Assembly (NCBI RefSeq): GCF_001509475.1
Contig: NZ_LLZG01000030.1
Location: 1-22,817, forward strand
Length of the DNA: 22,817 nt
Source: Streptomyces regalis
GTDB lineage: Bacteria > Actinomycetota > Actinomycetes > Streptomycetales > Streptomycetaceae
Reading direction: 5' to 3'
The position numbers and the translations under genes are program-made. This document shows positions 1 to 7,366 of the stretch, in pieces. Every line of letters starts with the position of its first letter. The stretch's first letter is position 1. A model generated the notes under the pieces. The model ran no database searches. It was not told the origin of the DNA and worked only from the letters and a program-made list of their open reading frames with translations.

Positions 1-1
1 C

Positions 2-589
2 TCGATCGTCGGGCAGGACCGCTCGGACTCCACCCATGTCGTCGAGATCGTGGAGTTCCCGTCCTACGAAGAGGCCATGAAGAACTCCAACCTCCCCGAA
101 ACCAACCGCATCTTCGAAGAACTGGTCGCCGCCTGCGACGAGACGCCTTCCTTTACGGACCTCGACGTCGTACGGGACGAACAGCTCAACAAGATGATCG
201 CCCGCCGCTTCTTCAACGAGGTCATCAACGCCAAGAACCTCGACCTGGCCGACGAACTGTGCACCGACAACTACCGGGAGCACGACCCCGCCCTCTCCTC
301 CTACGACGTGGACCTCGCCCAGGCCAAGCGGGAGAACGGCGAGATCCTGGACGCCTTCAACCCCCAGCTCACACTGGAGAGCGTGATCGCCGAGGGCGAC
401 CTGGTGACCTGCCGGCTCAACTTCCAGGGCCGGCACACCGGCACCTACCAGGGGATAGAGCCCACCAACCGGGACGTCGCCGGAACCGGGCACGCCACGT
501 TCCGCTGCCAGGGCGGCAAGATCGCCGAGAGCTGGTGGAACTGGGACGACCTCGGCTTGCTGCGGCAACTGGGGGTCGTGGAGGTCTGA
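2..589 (+). CDS. SnoaL-like (polyketide cyclase fold) protein, 5' end outside window
   Basis: The reading frame is open from the first bases, so the start lies upstream; the first internal start candidate is the GTG at 50, but coding-like sequence (STHVVEIVEF) precedes it. The visible 195 residues have two parts. The first ~60 contain a VVEIVEFPSYEEAM segment like the end of a dimeric alpha/beta-barrel (ABM) or similar small domain. From about residue 65 the protein has the SnoaL/NTF2-like pattern: a helix with FFNEVINAKNLDLADEL, then TDNYREHDP, an EGDLVTCRLNFQGRHTG strand pair, and a terminal KIAESWWNWDD strand. SnoaL-like proteins are cone-shaped cytosolic barrels, some cyclases or hydrolases and many of unknown substrate. 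I infer an enzyme or ligand-binding protein and assign no reaction. A terminator-like hairpin follows at 681-703. Confidence 0.8.
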   Translation, partial: SIVGQDRSDSTHVVEIVEFPSYEEAMKNSNLPETNRIFEELVAACDETPSFTDLDVVRDEQLNKMIARRFFNEVINAKNLDLADELCTDNYREHDPALSSYDVDLAQAKRENGEILDAFNPQLTLESVIAEGDLVTCRLNFQGRHTGTYQGIEPTNRDVAGTGHATFRCQGGKIAESWWNWDDLGLLRQLGVVEV

Positions 590-680
590 CGGAGACCAAG
601 ATCGGTCGTCAGCAGCGCTGATTGACGCTGCACGCGCGGCAGTGTGCAGACGGTGTGCGGCACCCGGACGACGTGCTCGA

Positions 681-703
681 GCGCCCCGGGCAAGCCGGGG
701 CGC
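681..703. terminator. GC-rich hairpin between convergent genes
   Basis: A perfect 9-bp inverted repeat (GCGCCCCGG / CCGGGGCGC) with a 5-base GCAAG loop sits between the stop of the SnoaL-like gene (+, ends 589) and the stop of the CBS-pair gene (-, ends 721). There is no T-run, as is common in Streptomyces, so it could end transcription from both sides. The function is inferred from position and symmetry. Confidence 0.6.
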
Positions 704-720
704 GCGACTGCCGGGCGTCG

Positions 721-1233
721 TCATACCGCCTGCGGTTGCAGGTAGCGGGCCAGCAGGTCGTCCAGGCTCACCATGCCGGTGCGGCGGCCCGAGCCGTCGA
801 GGACCGCGGCGAGCGAGGCGCGGCGCTGGCGCAGCAGGCTGATGGCGTCGGCGACTGTGGTGCCCTCGGTCAGTTCGGGCACCGGGCGGGCCAGGGCGTC
901 ACGGGCGTGGACCGAGCCGAGGACGGTGCCGTGCTCGCAGACCAGGAGCCGGGTGCGACCTCTGTCGGCGCCCTGTCGCAGGAGCTCGTCAGCATCGGCG
1001 CCGCCGTCGACCGAGGTGATCTCGGCGGCCGGGACCTGCAGCACCTGTACCGGGGTCTCGGGCTCGGTCAGTGAACGCGTCAGCGGTTCCGAGTCCGTCT
1101 CGCTGATCAGGCCGAGCCGCTCGGATTCCGCCACGAAGTGGGTGAGCTGCTCGCGTTTGTGGACCGAGGCAGACTCCGGGCATATCGGTGCGTGATGCCC
1201 GGAGCCGCTGGCGGGGATGGTTGCTGACGCCAC
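721..1233 (-). CDS. CBS-pair protein, truncated CNNM/HlyC-type
   Basis: 170 codons from a GTG at 1233. From about residue 27 (REQLTHFVAESERLGLI) to the end it resembles the cytosolic part of CNNM/HlyC/CorC-type membrane proteins: a short helical linker, then two CBS motifs (VLQVPAAEITSV..RTRLLVCEHGTVLGSVHARDAL and VADAISLLRQRRASLAAVLDGSGRRTGMVSLDDLL). CBS pairs usually bind adenosyl ligands or Mg-ATP and gate the attached domain. The membrane domain (DUF21/CNNM) that should precede this region is absent. The first ~26 residues look unrelated, and their DNA overlaps the start of the HTH remnant on the other strand, which points to a recombination junction near 1155-1217. No good ribosome binding site precedes the GTG. 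It is probably a gene relic, although the remaining frame is intact. Confidence 0.6.
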   Translation of the reverse strand: MASATIPASGSGHHAPICPESASVHKREQLTHFVAESERLGLISETDSEPLTRSLTEPETPVQVLQVPAAEITSVDGGADADELLRQGADRGRTRLLVCEHGTVLGSVHARDALARPVPELTEGTTVADAISLLRQRRASLAAVLDGSGRRTGMVSLDDLLARYLQPQAV

Positions 1234-1387
1234 GGATCACCAGGACCGCCGGTGGACGTTCCTGACCAACCATGCGCGGGTACTCGCCGCGCTCGCCCGG
1301 GAGCCCAACGCACGGCTAGCCTAGGTCGCAACCGCCTGCCAGATCACCGAGCGTTCCGCCCAGCGCATCGTGGCCGATCGAGGTCTG
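1217..1387 (+). pseudogene. Winged-HTH regulator fragment with in-frame TAG
   Basis: From the ATG at 1217 the frame reads WTFLTNHARVLAALAREPNARLA, meets TAG at 1321-1323, and continues in the same frame as VATACQITERSAQRIVADRGL. This is the N-terminal helix and HTH of a common actinomycete regulator type (pattern W.FLTNHARVL...I..D...RLR.VA..CGITERTAQ.IVADL). After 1387 the expected wing does not follow. I infer a DNA-binding regulator killed by a nonsense change and a 3' deletion. The family assignment rests on my memory of the pattern. Confidence 0.55.
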
Positions 1388-1533
1388 CCGAGGTGGTCAC
1401 CCCCACCCTCGTCCACAACGTGCTCGGGCAGCGCGCCTCCGTCATCGGCTGCCCCGTCGCCGGCACTCCGCTCGTCATCCCCGAAGGAGACCACCGTCTC
1501 CCCGGGCCTCCCACCCCACCTGTGAGGTCCGTC

Positions 1534-1905
1534 ATGCAGGAACAGCAGCCACCGGACGCCGAACATCCGCCAGTCCACACACCCTGCGCCCTGTCCTGCC
1601 GCAGCCTCGCCGGACACACCGCCGTCGAACTCCACGGCGAGATCGACCTCGCTGCCACGATGGAACTCGGCACCTACCTGGACACCGTGACACGCCGCCC
1701 ACTCGCCCGGGTGACCGTCGATGTCCGGCATACGCCTGCATGCCCTGGCATCACCTCCTGGCGGCCCGATCCTGCGACCGGCGGCACTCGGTCCTGTCCA
1801 CTCGGCTGTGCGTGGGCGCCGACCCGGCCGTGTCTGCCCGGCGTGCCGACAACGGAGTCGAGGTCGTGCTGACTCCGCCGAGCCGAGTGCCCCACGACCG
1901 GCATG
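1534..1905 (+). pseudogene. STAS-domain (anti-sigma antagonist-like) gene with frameshift
   Basis: From the ATG at 1534 the first ~60 codons resemble the start of a stand-alone STAS protein: a strand with AVELHGEIDLAATMELGTYLDTV, then LARVTVDVRHT, where the family usually continues into the conserved (D)CSGL loop. Here the frame degenerates at about 1735. The +2 frame from 1740 then reads HHLLAARSCDRRHSVLSTRLCVGADPAV, which fits the next helix and strand. STAS proteins of this sort control anti-sigma factors by binding or phosphorylation. The frame switch and lack of the central loop indicate a pseudogene; the exact 3' limit is uncertain. Confidence 0.5.
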
Positions 1906-2104
1906 ACGTCGCTCCAGGCCCTCCGAACCACGTCGAACCCGGGTCTCGCGAGGCACGTCGAACCGCGCGCTCCGGCGCCCGGGACAATGCTGTTGCTGCC
2001 CCCTTGCGCCCGTGACCATCACCCGGATGGCGGAGTCACCGAATCCGTCCGCACGCGAGCCTGTCGGTGACCGATGGTTACCACCTGCCGTGGAGGTGTC
2101 ACCC

Positions 2105-3760
2105 GTGACCACCGCATCCGCCCATCCCCAGCCTGTCGGCCCGACCGAAGTCGGGCCCGGCGACCCGCGTTACGAGGCGCTGCGCCGGGGATTCAACCAG
2201 CGTTGGATCGCGAACCCCGAATACGTCGTGGTGGCCTCCCACACCACCGACGTGGTCACCGCCCTCGACACCTTTCTCGCCCGCACCGCCACCGGCTCGT
2301 CACCGGGCCGGATCACCGTCCGCTCCGGCGGGCACTGCTACGAGAACTTCGTCTGCGGCGACGATGTCGCCGTCATCGTCGACGTCAGCGCCATGGACGG
2401 CGTCTACTACGACCCGCAGATGGACGCGTACTGCGTCGAGGCGGGTGCGACGAACTGGCATACCGTCACCCAGCTCTACCGCCGGTACGGCCTCGCCGTA
2501 CCCGGTGGCTCGTGTTACTCCGTCGGCGCGGGCGGCCACATCTGCGGCGGCGGCTTCGGGCTGCTCTCCCGGCTGCACGGCCTCACGGTCGACTACCTCT
2601 ACGCGGTCGAGGTGGTCACCGTGCGCGATGTGACCCATGCCGAGGTCACCGTAGCCCGCAAGGACTCCCCCGAGGCTGCGCTGCGCGACCTGTGGTGGGC
2701 GCACACCGGCGGCGGGGGCGGCAACCTCGGCGTGGTCACCCGGTACTGGTTCCGCGGCCTTCCTCAGCCGCCCGCCCAGACTCTCACCAGGGCGCTGTCC
2801 TGGAGTTGGAGCCTCTTCGAGAACGATCGGGACAAGTTCAAGGCCCTGGTGCGCCGCTACGGCGCGTTCTTCGAGGGCGAGCAGACGGGCGAGGGGCCGG
2901 ACATGCTCCGCGAGTTCGACTTCCGCGACATGTTCACGCTCCTCAAGCTGACCAATCGCGCGGCCGGCAAGGTCGGCCTCATCCTCCAACTCGACGGCAC
3001 CCGCGAGGACTCGATCGACCGCCTCAACCAGTTTCTCCACTGGCTCGCCCCCGAGAACGAATACCCCCAGACCCCGTTCGACGTGCAGATGGGCGAGCAC
3101 CCCTCGCTCTACGAGCACTACATCCCCACCAGGCTGCCCTGGCTCACGGCGACCCAGAACCTCAACGACTCCGGCCCGAGCCGGTGCGGCAAGTACAAGT
3201 CCGCCTACCACACCGCGAACTTCACCGAGCCCCAGCTCGACACGATCTTCGACCACCTCACCAACCCGGCGTACGAGAACGACCAGGCCCTGCTTCAGGT
3301 GGACTCCTACGGCGGGCGGATCAACGACGCCGATGCGTCCGCGACGGCGGTTCCGCAGCGCTCGTCCGTGCTGAAACTGCAGTACCAGACGTACTGGACG
3401 TGGGGTGAGGACGCCAACCTCGACGGCGTGTACGACTACCAGGACGCCCTGGAAGACCCGGGCATCGCCGAGCCTCACCTGGCCTGGATCCGCGCCTTCT
3501 ACCAGGACATGTACACGGCCACCGGCGGCGTTCCGGTCGTCCCCGCCCCGGAGCAGCTCGAACCGCCCAACACCGACGGCTGCTACATCAACTACCCGGA
3601 CGTCGACCTCGGCGACCCCGACCTCAACACGTCCGACCAGCCGTGGTCCCACCTCTACTACGGGGCCAACTACGCCAGGCTCCAACAGACCAAGGCTTAC
3701 TGGGACCCTCGGAACGTCTTCCGACACGCACAGTCGATCCGCCTCCCGGGAACGCAGTAG
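2105..3760 (+). CDS. FAD-dependent oxidoreductase, berberine-bridge (BBE/AknOx-like) family, bicovalent flavin
   Basis: A 551-residue flavoprotein oxidase. I chose the GTG at 2105 because GGAGG at 2092-2096 lies 8 bases upstream; the frame is open back to 2012 without a better site. The FAD_binding_4 (PCMH) fold has VRSGGHCYE, whose His77 is the expected 8-alpha-histidyl attachment residue, and GGSCYSVGAGGH, whose Cys137 is the expected 6-S-cysteinyl residue. The 60-residue spacing equals that of His70/Cys130 in AknOx and GOOX. The C-terminal BBE motif NYARLQQTKAYWDPRNVF is intact. Known relatives oxidise sugars, alkaloids or polyketide glycosides with O2. I see no Tat or Sec signal, so it is probably cytosolic. 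No biosynthetic genes lie next to it, so the substrate is unknown. Length and motifs suggest it is functional. Confidence 0.93.
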   Translation: MTTASAHPQPVGPTEVGPGDPRYEALRRGFNQRWIANPEYVVVASHTTDVVTALDTFLARTATGSSPGRITVRSGGHCYENFVCGDDVAVIVDVSAMDGVYYDPQMDAYCVEAGATNWHTVTQLYRRYGLAVPGGSCYSVGAGGHICGGGFGLLSRLHGLTVDYLYAVEVVTVRDVTHAEVTVARKDSPEAALRDLWWAHTGGGGGNLGVVTRYWFRGLPQPPAQTLTRALSWSWSLFENDRDKFKALVRRYGAFFEGEQTGEGPDMLREFDFRDMFTLLKLTNRAAGKVGLILQLDGTREDSIDRLNQFLHWLAPENEYPQTPFDVQMGEHPSLYEHYIPTRLPWLTATQNLNDSGPSRCGKYKSAYHTANFTEPQLDTIFDHLTNPAYENDQALLQVDSYGGRINDADASATAVPQRSSVLKLQYQTYWTWGEDANLDGVYDYQDALEDPGIAEPHLAWIRAFYQDMYTATGGVPVVPAPEQLEPPNTDGCYINYPDVDLGDPDLNTSDQPWSHLYYGANYARLQQTKAYWDPRNVFRHAQSIRLPGTQ

Positions 3761-3837
3761 CACTCCCAGTCCGAGCAGGAGCGGAACAGGGATCCGGGGT
3801 TGCTGTCCGAAGTTTTGACAGTCAGCTGAGGTTTCAG

Positions 3838-4086
3838 GGCGAGGGCCCGTTCAAGCTGGACTGGTTCCGCTCCGGCAACGCCCGGCTGGTGCGCAACGAG
3901 GACTGGTACGGCGGCGACGTCCTCCTCGACGCCATCGAGGTCAAGATCTTCGAGAGCCCGCAGGCGATGGCGAACGCGCTGCTCGCCGGGCAGATCGACG
4001 TCGCCTCCAACGTCGGTGGGGTGGCGGCCCGTACGGCCGAGAAGCGCGGGGATATCCAGGTCGTGCGGCGGCCCAACGATGTTGGC
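3838..4086 (+). pseudogene. Internal fragment of an ABC transporter solute-binding protein (SBP_bac_5)
   Basis: About 83 codons read GEGPFKLDWFRSG..ARLVRNEDWYGG..LLDAIEVKIF..PQAMANALLAGQIDVAS. This matches the middle of family 5 extracellular solute-binding proteins (oligopeptide, nickel or similar), which normally exceed 500 residues. There is no start codon or ribosome binding site, no lipoprotein signal, and the similarity ends abruptly near 4086. The frame is open before 3838, but that sequence is unrelated and overlaps the end of the oxidase gene. It is a fragment left by rearrangement; no permease or ATPase genes are nearby. Confidence 0.75.
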
Positions 4087-4202
4087 CTCGGTGGACACGC
4101 GCGGCGCACTCATCGGCGGGCCGTCGGAGGCCACCACGGCGCGAAGCGGGTCTAGTCCGTCCGTGTGCACTGGGGCCCGGTCTCGAAGGTGTACTGATGA
4201 CC

Positions 4203-4670
4203 TCAGTAGTCACCGTGATCGTCGCGATCCCGGCGCCTGTCGTATCGGTCGCTGTCGGCGCCGTCCACCTCTTCGCGCCAGTGGACGACAACGTTTCCGA
4301 CAATGAAGTTGTCCGTCTGGGGCGTTGAGCCGTGCAAAATTTGGATCGTGTTTCTTCCCCTCCGCAAGATCCCCTCTTCGATCGGATCAAGCCAGGTCTC
4401 CCAGACGGGCCTTCCCGGCTGCTGACTGGCGATGTCGAACTGCCGAAGGTCTTCACCGTTCACAAGGATCCGGTGAGTTTGGTAATCCACACCAAACACC
4501 TGGATCACCAAGTAACCATCTCCGACAGGTTCTCTGTCCACCTCGAACCGTTTCTCGGAGGTCTCCTGCCCGACGTATCGCGATGAACCCGGGTTGAAAT
4601 TGCTGGGGGGTCTACGATCGCCGAGGCGTTCGTAGAACGGGATGATTCTGAAGTCCGATCGTGTCTGCAT
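4203..4670 (-). CDS. Small beta-rich conserved protein of unknown function
   Basis: 155 codons from the ATG at 4670, with GAGG (CCTC at 4678-4681) 7 bases upstream. The protein alternates short strands with conserved-looking motifs: RFEVDREPVGDGYLVIQVF, HRILVNGEDLRQFDI, W..WLDPIEEGILRRGRNTIQI and DNFIVGNVVVHWREE. This pattern (a buried strand core, ILVNG, a G.N.I.I step and a terminal VGNVVVHW strand) looks like a carbohydrate-binding-like or jelly-roll beta sandwich. It resembles a family I remember from haloarchaea and some bacteria, possibly DUF7383; I am not certain of that number. The last 20 residues are an Asp/Arg-rich tail. No signal peptide or membrane segment is visible. It stands alone among debris. 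Confidence 0.75.
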   Translation of the reverse strand: MQTRSDFRIIPFYERLGDRRPPSNFNPGSSRYVGQETSEKRFEVDREPVGDGYLVIQVFGVDYQTHRILVNGEDLRQFDIASQQPGRPVWETWLDPIEEGILRRGRNTIQILHGSTPQTDNFIVGNVVVHWREEVDGADSDRYDRRRDRDDHGDY

Positions 4671-5030
4671 GGCTTGACCTCACTCTGTTCCGCCAGCTCC
4701 CCGCCCTCCCGACGCGGCTTCACTCAACAAGAAGTGCGGAAAGGATGCTGGGTAATCAGTGATCTTGTCTGGTTCCGAGAGCGGTGGGGATCAGTCGAAC
4801 TGCGGACGCCAGCGGGGCCGCTCAGACTCTGAGGTCCGGTGCTAGAGGTGCGTGCCGCTTCATCGGTGATGAGACCACACGAGCAGACACACCGGCCCCT
4901 TTGTTCGGCAGTCGAGAGACGTGAAAGCTCTACCCCCGCCCGTTGTGCCATCGCGGGGACAGGATGAAATCTCACCCTTCTCTACGAAAAGAGGCACGCT
5001 ATTAGCGGTATAGTCCGTTGCCTCCTTAAC
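4671..5030. other. Intergenic stretch without a supported gene
   Basis: No frame on either strand shows convincing family similarity or a start with a ribosome binding site. It is less GC-rich than the surroundings at 4960-5030, which would suit a promoter region, but I cannot name a specific -10/-35 pair. The upstream region of the small beta-rich gene occupies its left end. Confidence 0.4.
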
Positions 5031-5171
5031 TTTCCGGACCAGGCCAACGTCTTCGTCCAGCCCTCCAGCGCCGGCCACCTCGCCGGCGCCCGCGCCGTCT
5101 GGATCGGCTTCGCCATGGACGACGACTACACGGACGGCCTCCTGCACTGGGCCGTTGCGAGCGGACCGGCA
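5022..5171 (+). pseudogene. Short coding-like fragment, unknown family
   Basis: One forward frame reads FPDQANVFVQPSSAGHLAG, then ARAVWIGFAMDDDYTDGLLHW, before turning into arginine-rich out-of-frame sequence after about 5165. Residue use and codon third-position GC look like real protein sequence, but there is no start codon with a ribosome binding site and the rest of the gene is missing. I do not recognise the family. It is probably a relic of a larger gene. Confidence 0.25.
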
Positions 5172-5305
5172 TCACTGAGCCGCCCGCGGCACTGGAGCCG
5201 CAGTACATCCGCCCTCCGCAAGGCCCCCATCCGTGCACGCCGGTGCTGGTCTGGGAGTGTCGGCGGTGGCTGCCGACGGCTGCGTGTGCTCGCGACCGGA
5301 TGCCC

Positions 5306-5685
5306 TCAACGCGGGCGATGGCCGTGCCTGGCCGCGTCGGCTCCTTCCTCCTGCTGACGTCGTACACCCTCGGCGACGAGGTGGTCTCCGAAGCGGACGA
5401 GTGGTGCAATCCGAGCTGCTCGCATGTGCCGCATGAACCGCAGTACCGAGACGGCGTTGTCCATGGTCGCCGGTGGCTGCACCAGAGATCGCGCGCTTCC
5501 TACCACGGGTTCCACAAGGCTCACATGGCGCTCCGCCTCGATGAGATCGGCTTCCAGAAGAGCCTCTCGCGCGAAGGCGAGCTCTGGTTCGCGCAGGGCA
5601 AGGTCCTCCATGGGGTCGGGCAGCACCTCGAGCACCTCATCGATCGATTTGCGGTAGGCGCGGTACTCCACGTGCATGCTTCCGC
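5306..5685 (-). pseudogene. 3' part of a gene split by the IS element (unknown helical protein)
   Basis: This segment encodes 126 residues (SGSMHVEYRAYRKSIDEVL... to the stop at 5306) and continues the protein encoded at 6580-7366. When the IS and one TAA copy are removed, the minus strand reads ...VSVPL|SGSMHVEYR... in one frame. The fragment is helical and rich in acidic and hydrophobic residues (DPMEDLALREPELAFAREALLEADL, ERHVSLVEPVV). A start inside it is possible (ATG at 5677), but no ribosome binding site supports it. I do not recognise the family. Confidence 0.8.
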
Positions 5686-5688
5686 TAA
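5686..5688. repeat. Target-site duplication TAA, left copy
   Basis: TAA directly abuts the left terminal repeat and is repeated at 6580-6582 outside the right end. A 3-bp duplication is in the range known for IS5-family elements. It marks the insertion point and shows that both ends come from one transposition event. Confidence 0.85.
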
Positions 5689-5707
5689 CAACGGCTAACA
5701 CAATGAG
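5689..5707 (+). repeat. Left terminal inverted repeat of the IS
   Basis: This is CAACGGCTAACACAATGAG, the exact reverse complement of 6561-6579. The next base inward differs (G against G's complement position), so the repeat is exactly 19 bp inside the element. It ends immediately before the transposase GTG start at 5708. Confidence 0.95.
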
Positions 5708-6573
5708 GTGGATCGCCTCTGGTTGCCGTGTCCGGGACGGGAGTTGAGCGTTCGGTCTGGTGTGGGGACGTCGCCGTGGATCGTGTCGGATGAGCTGTGG
5801 GATCGCCTGGAGCCGCTGCTGCCGCAGCGTGAACGGCGCTTCCGGTACCCGGGCCGCAAGGCGTTACCGGACCGGGAGGTGCTGTGCGGGATCCTCTACG
5901 TGTTGCACACCGGGATCCAGTGGGAGTACCTCCCGAAGGAGATGGGCTTCGGCTCGGGCATGACCTGCTGGCGCCGCCTTCGGGACTGGAACGAGGCCGG
6001 CGTCTGGCAGCGGCTCCACGAGGTCCTGCTCGCCGAACTGAACGCAGCCTCGCGGCTGGACTGGTCCCGCTGCGTGGTGGACTCCTCCCACGTCAGAGCG
6101 CTAAAAGGGGGAGCCACACGGGCCCCTCGCCGGTCGACCGGGGCCGGGCAGGTTCGAAACACCACCTCGTCACCGACGGACACGGCACCCCGCTCGCCGT
6201 CCTGCTGACTGGCGGCAACCGCAACGACGTCACCCAGCTCCTGCCCCTGCTCGACGCGATCCCACCGGTCCGAGGCCGGGTCGGACGACCGCGCCGCAAA
6301 CCCGACTCGCTCTTCGCCGACCGCGGCTACGACCACGACATCTACCGCGACCAGGTCCGAGCCCGCGGCATCGTCCCCGCCATCGCCCGCCGCGGAACAC
6401 GACACGGCACCGGCCTGGGCACCTACCGCTGGGTGGTAGAGCGGACCTTCGCCTGGCTGCACGGCTTCCGACGCCTGCGGATCCGCTGGGAACGACGAGC
6501 CGACATACACGAAGCGTTCCTCAAACTCGCCTGCTGCCTGATCACCCACCGACAACTCAGCTCATTGTGTTAG
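5708..6573 (+). CDS. IS5-family DDE transposase, made by -1 frameshift
   Basis: OrfA runs from the GTG at 5708 to 6208 and OrfB is in the -1 frame up to the stop at 6573. Joined at the slippery run they give about 288 residues. OrfA has the N-terminal PWIVSDELWDRLEPLLP helix and YVLHTGIQWEYLP; OrfB has HTGPSPVDRGRAGSKHHL and the catalytic core. The likely DDE residues are Asp125 (CVVDSSHV), Asp205 (FADRGYD) and Glu245 (WVVERTFAWL). The start could also be a later GTG near 5776. Such transposases cut and rejoin the IS ends in the cytosol. Without the shift OrfA ends soon after GGATRAP and lacks two catalytic residues. Stop and right terminal repeat overlap. Confidence 0.93.
6101..6111 (+). other. 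Probable programmed -1 frameshift site (CTAAAAGGGGG)
   Basis: The frame-2 codons CTA-AAA-GGG reach an A4G5 run, and family-conserved sequence switches here from frame 2 (HVRALKGG) to frame 1 (KRGSHTGPSPVD). Slippery A/G runs at this place are known in IS427-group elements. The alternative is a simple one-base mutation. Confidence 0.7.
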
Positions 6574-6579
6574 CCGTTG
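6561..6579 (-). repeat. Right terminal inverted repeat of the IS
   Basis: A perfect reverse complement of 5689-5707. The transposase stop codon TAG (6571-6573) lies inside it. Confidence 0.95.
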
Positions 6580-6582
6580 TAA
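6580..6582. repeat. Target-site duplication TAA, right copy
   Basis: It matches 5686-5688 and directly follows the right terminal repeat. Confidence 0.85.
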
Positions 6583-7366
6583 GGGGCACCGACACCACCG
6601 TCGGAACCATCGTGGGACGTACGGCGGTGTTGTAGAAGTCGGCCGGCAGGCCAGCGGCATGCGCCCGGGCCGCGGCGAACCCCTGCACGTAGACAGTCGC
6701 TCGCACCAGTCGGTGGATGGCCTCACGCACCGCGCCCGTGCGCAATCGCTCGGCGGCCGCGCGCAGAACGATCGTGGCGTAGACATTGAACAAGACGTGC
6801 ACCTGGTGGCCGATGATCCAGCGGGCGAGCCACATTTCCTCCTGACTCCGAGGTTCCTGCCCCGACAGGGCATCAGGCGTCCCACCGCTCCACTCCACCG
6901 CACGTACCCGGTGCCCCGTGATTCCTGCCAGGTCCAGGACCACCTGCCTCATCGCGGCGGTCTCACGAGCGATGTCACTGCCCGAGAGCGGGGCTTCACA
7001 CAAGTCCATGAGCCCCCTGTGGATCACCGAAGCGGCCTGCCGGGCTGCCTGCTCGGCGGTGAGGGCGGCGGTGCGGACCCGGAAGTAGCTCTGCACGGGA
7101 GACTTGCTCGGCAGCCCGTCCACATCGAAAGGGACACCTTGAGCCGGCAGCGCCCGGACCAGCCTGGCAGCTGCGACGGCCGCTGCTCGTAACCCTGCGG
7201 AGCGCCCCGTGGTGGTCCCGAATGCCGGGACGGAGGCCAAAGCAGCGGCAAGCCGTTCGGCCTCAGTGCGCGCCTCGGCCTCCAGGCAGGGCAAAGAGTG
7301 CGGCTGCATGGGCTCGCAGAACACGGCGATCGGGGGAAGAGCGGAGAGGACTTCCTCAACTGCCAT
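6580..7366 (-). pseudogene. 5' part of the IS-split gene (unknown helical protein)
   Basis: The start is the ATG at 7366, with AGGAGG (7375-7380) 8 bases upstream; an upstream frame to 7393 lacks such a site. About 262 residues precede the IS; the repaired protein would have 388. It is almost wholly helical, with a FCEPMQPHSLPCLEAEA start, SYFRVRTAALTAEQAARQAASVIHRGLMDLCEAPLSG, W..RWIIGHQVHVLFNVYATIVLRAA, and VYVQGFAAARAHAAGLPADFYN. The His-rich IIGHQVHVLFN helix and the all-helical layout recall helical heme or metal enzymes, but I cannot name a family. No membrane segment or signal peptide is clear. In the present DNA the product would end with TTANTMS encoded by the IS end. Confidence 0.8.

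Larger units (their letters stand above)
5689..6579 (+). mobile_element. Complete IS5-family insertion sequence, 891 bp (IS427-like organisation)
   Basis: The element is bounded by perfect 19-bp inverted repeats (5689-5707 and 6561-6579) and flanked by TAA duplications. It encodes one DDE transposase in two overlapping frames joined by an A4G5 slippery run, the organisation described for the IS427 group of IS5. Start and stop of the transposase lie inside or beside the terminal repeats, so there is no passenger DNA. It interrupts a minus-strand gene at 5306-7366. Perfect ends and an intact catalytic triad suggest a recent insertion that may still be mobile. Confidence 0.97.

Noticed and set aside
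1321..2112. 263-codon minus-strand frame over the HTH and STAS relics
   Set aside because: Gly/Arg-rich translation with no motif; the plus strand carries recognisable, though broken, families.
2300..3763. 487-codon open frame antisense to the flavoprotein oxidase
   Set aside because: It mirrors the real gene; the translation is Val/Gly/Arg-rich without motifs, as expected from high GC at third positions.
4087..4170. Minus-strand piece reading DPLRAVVASDGPPMSAPRV
   Set aside because: Too short, without start signals or a family I could recognise; it may be a junction scrap.
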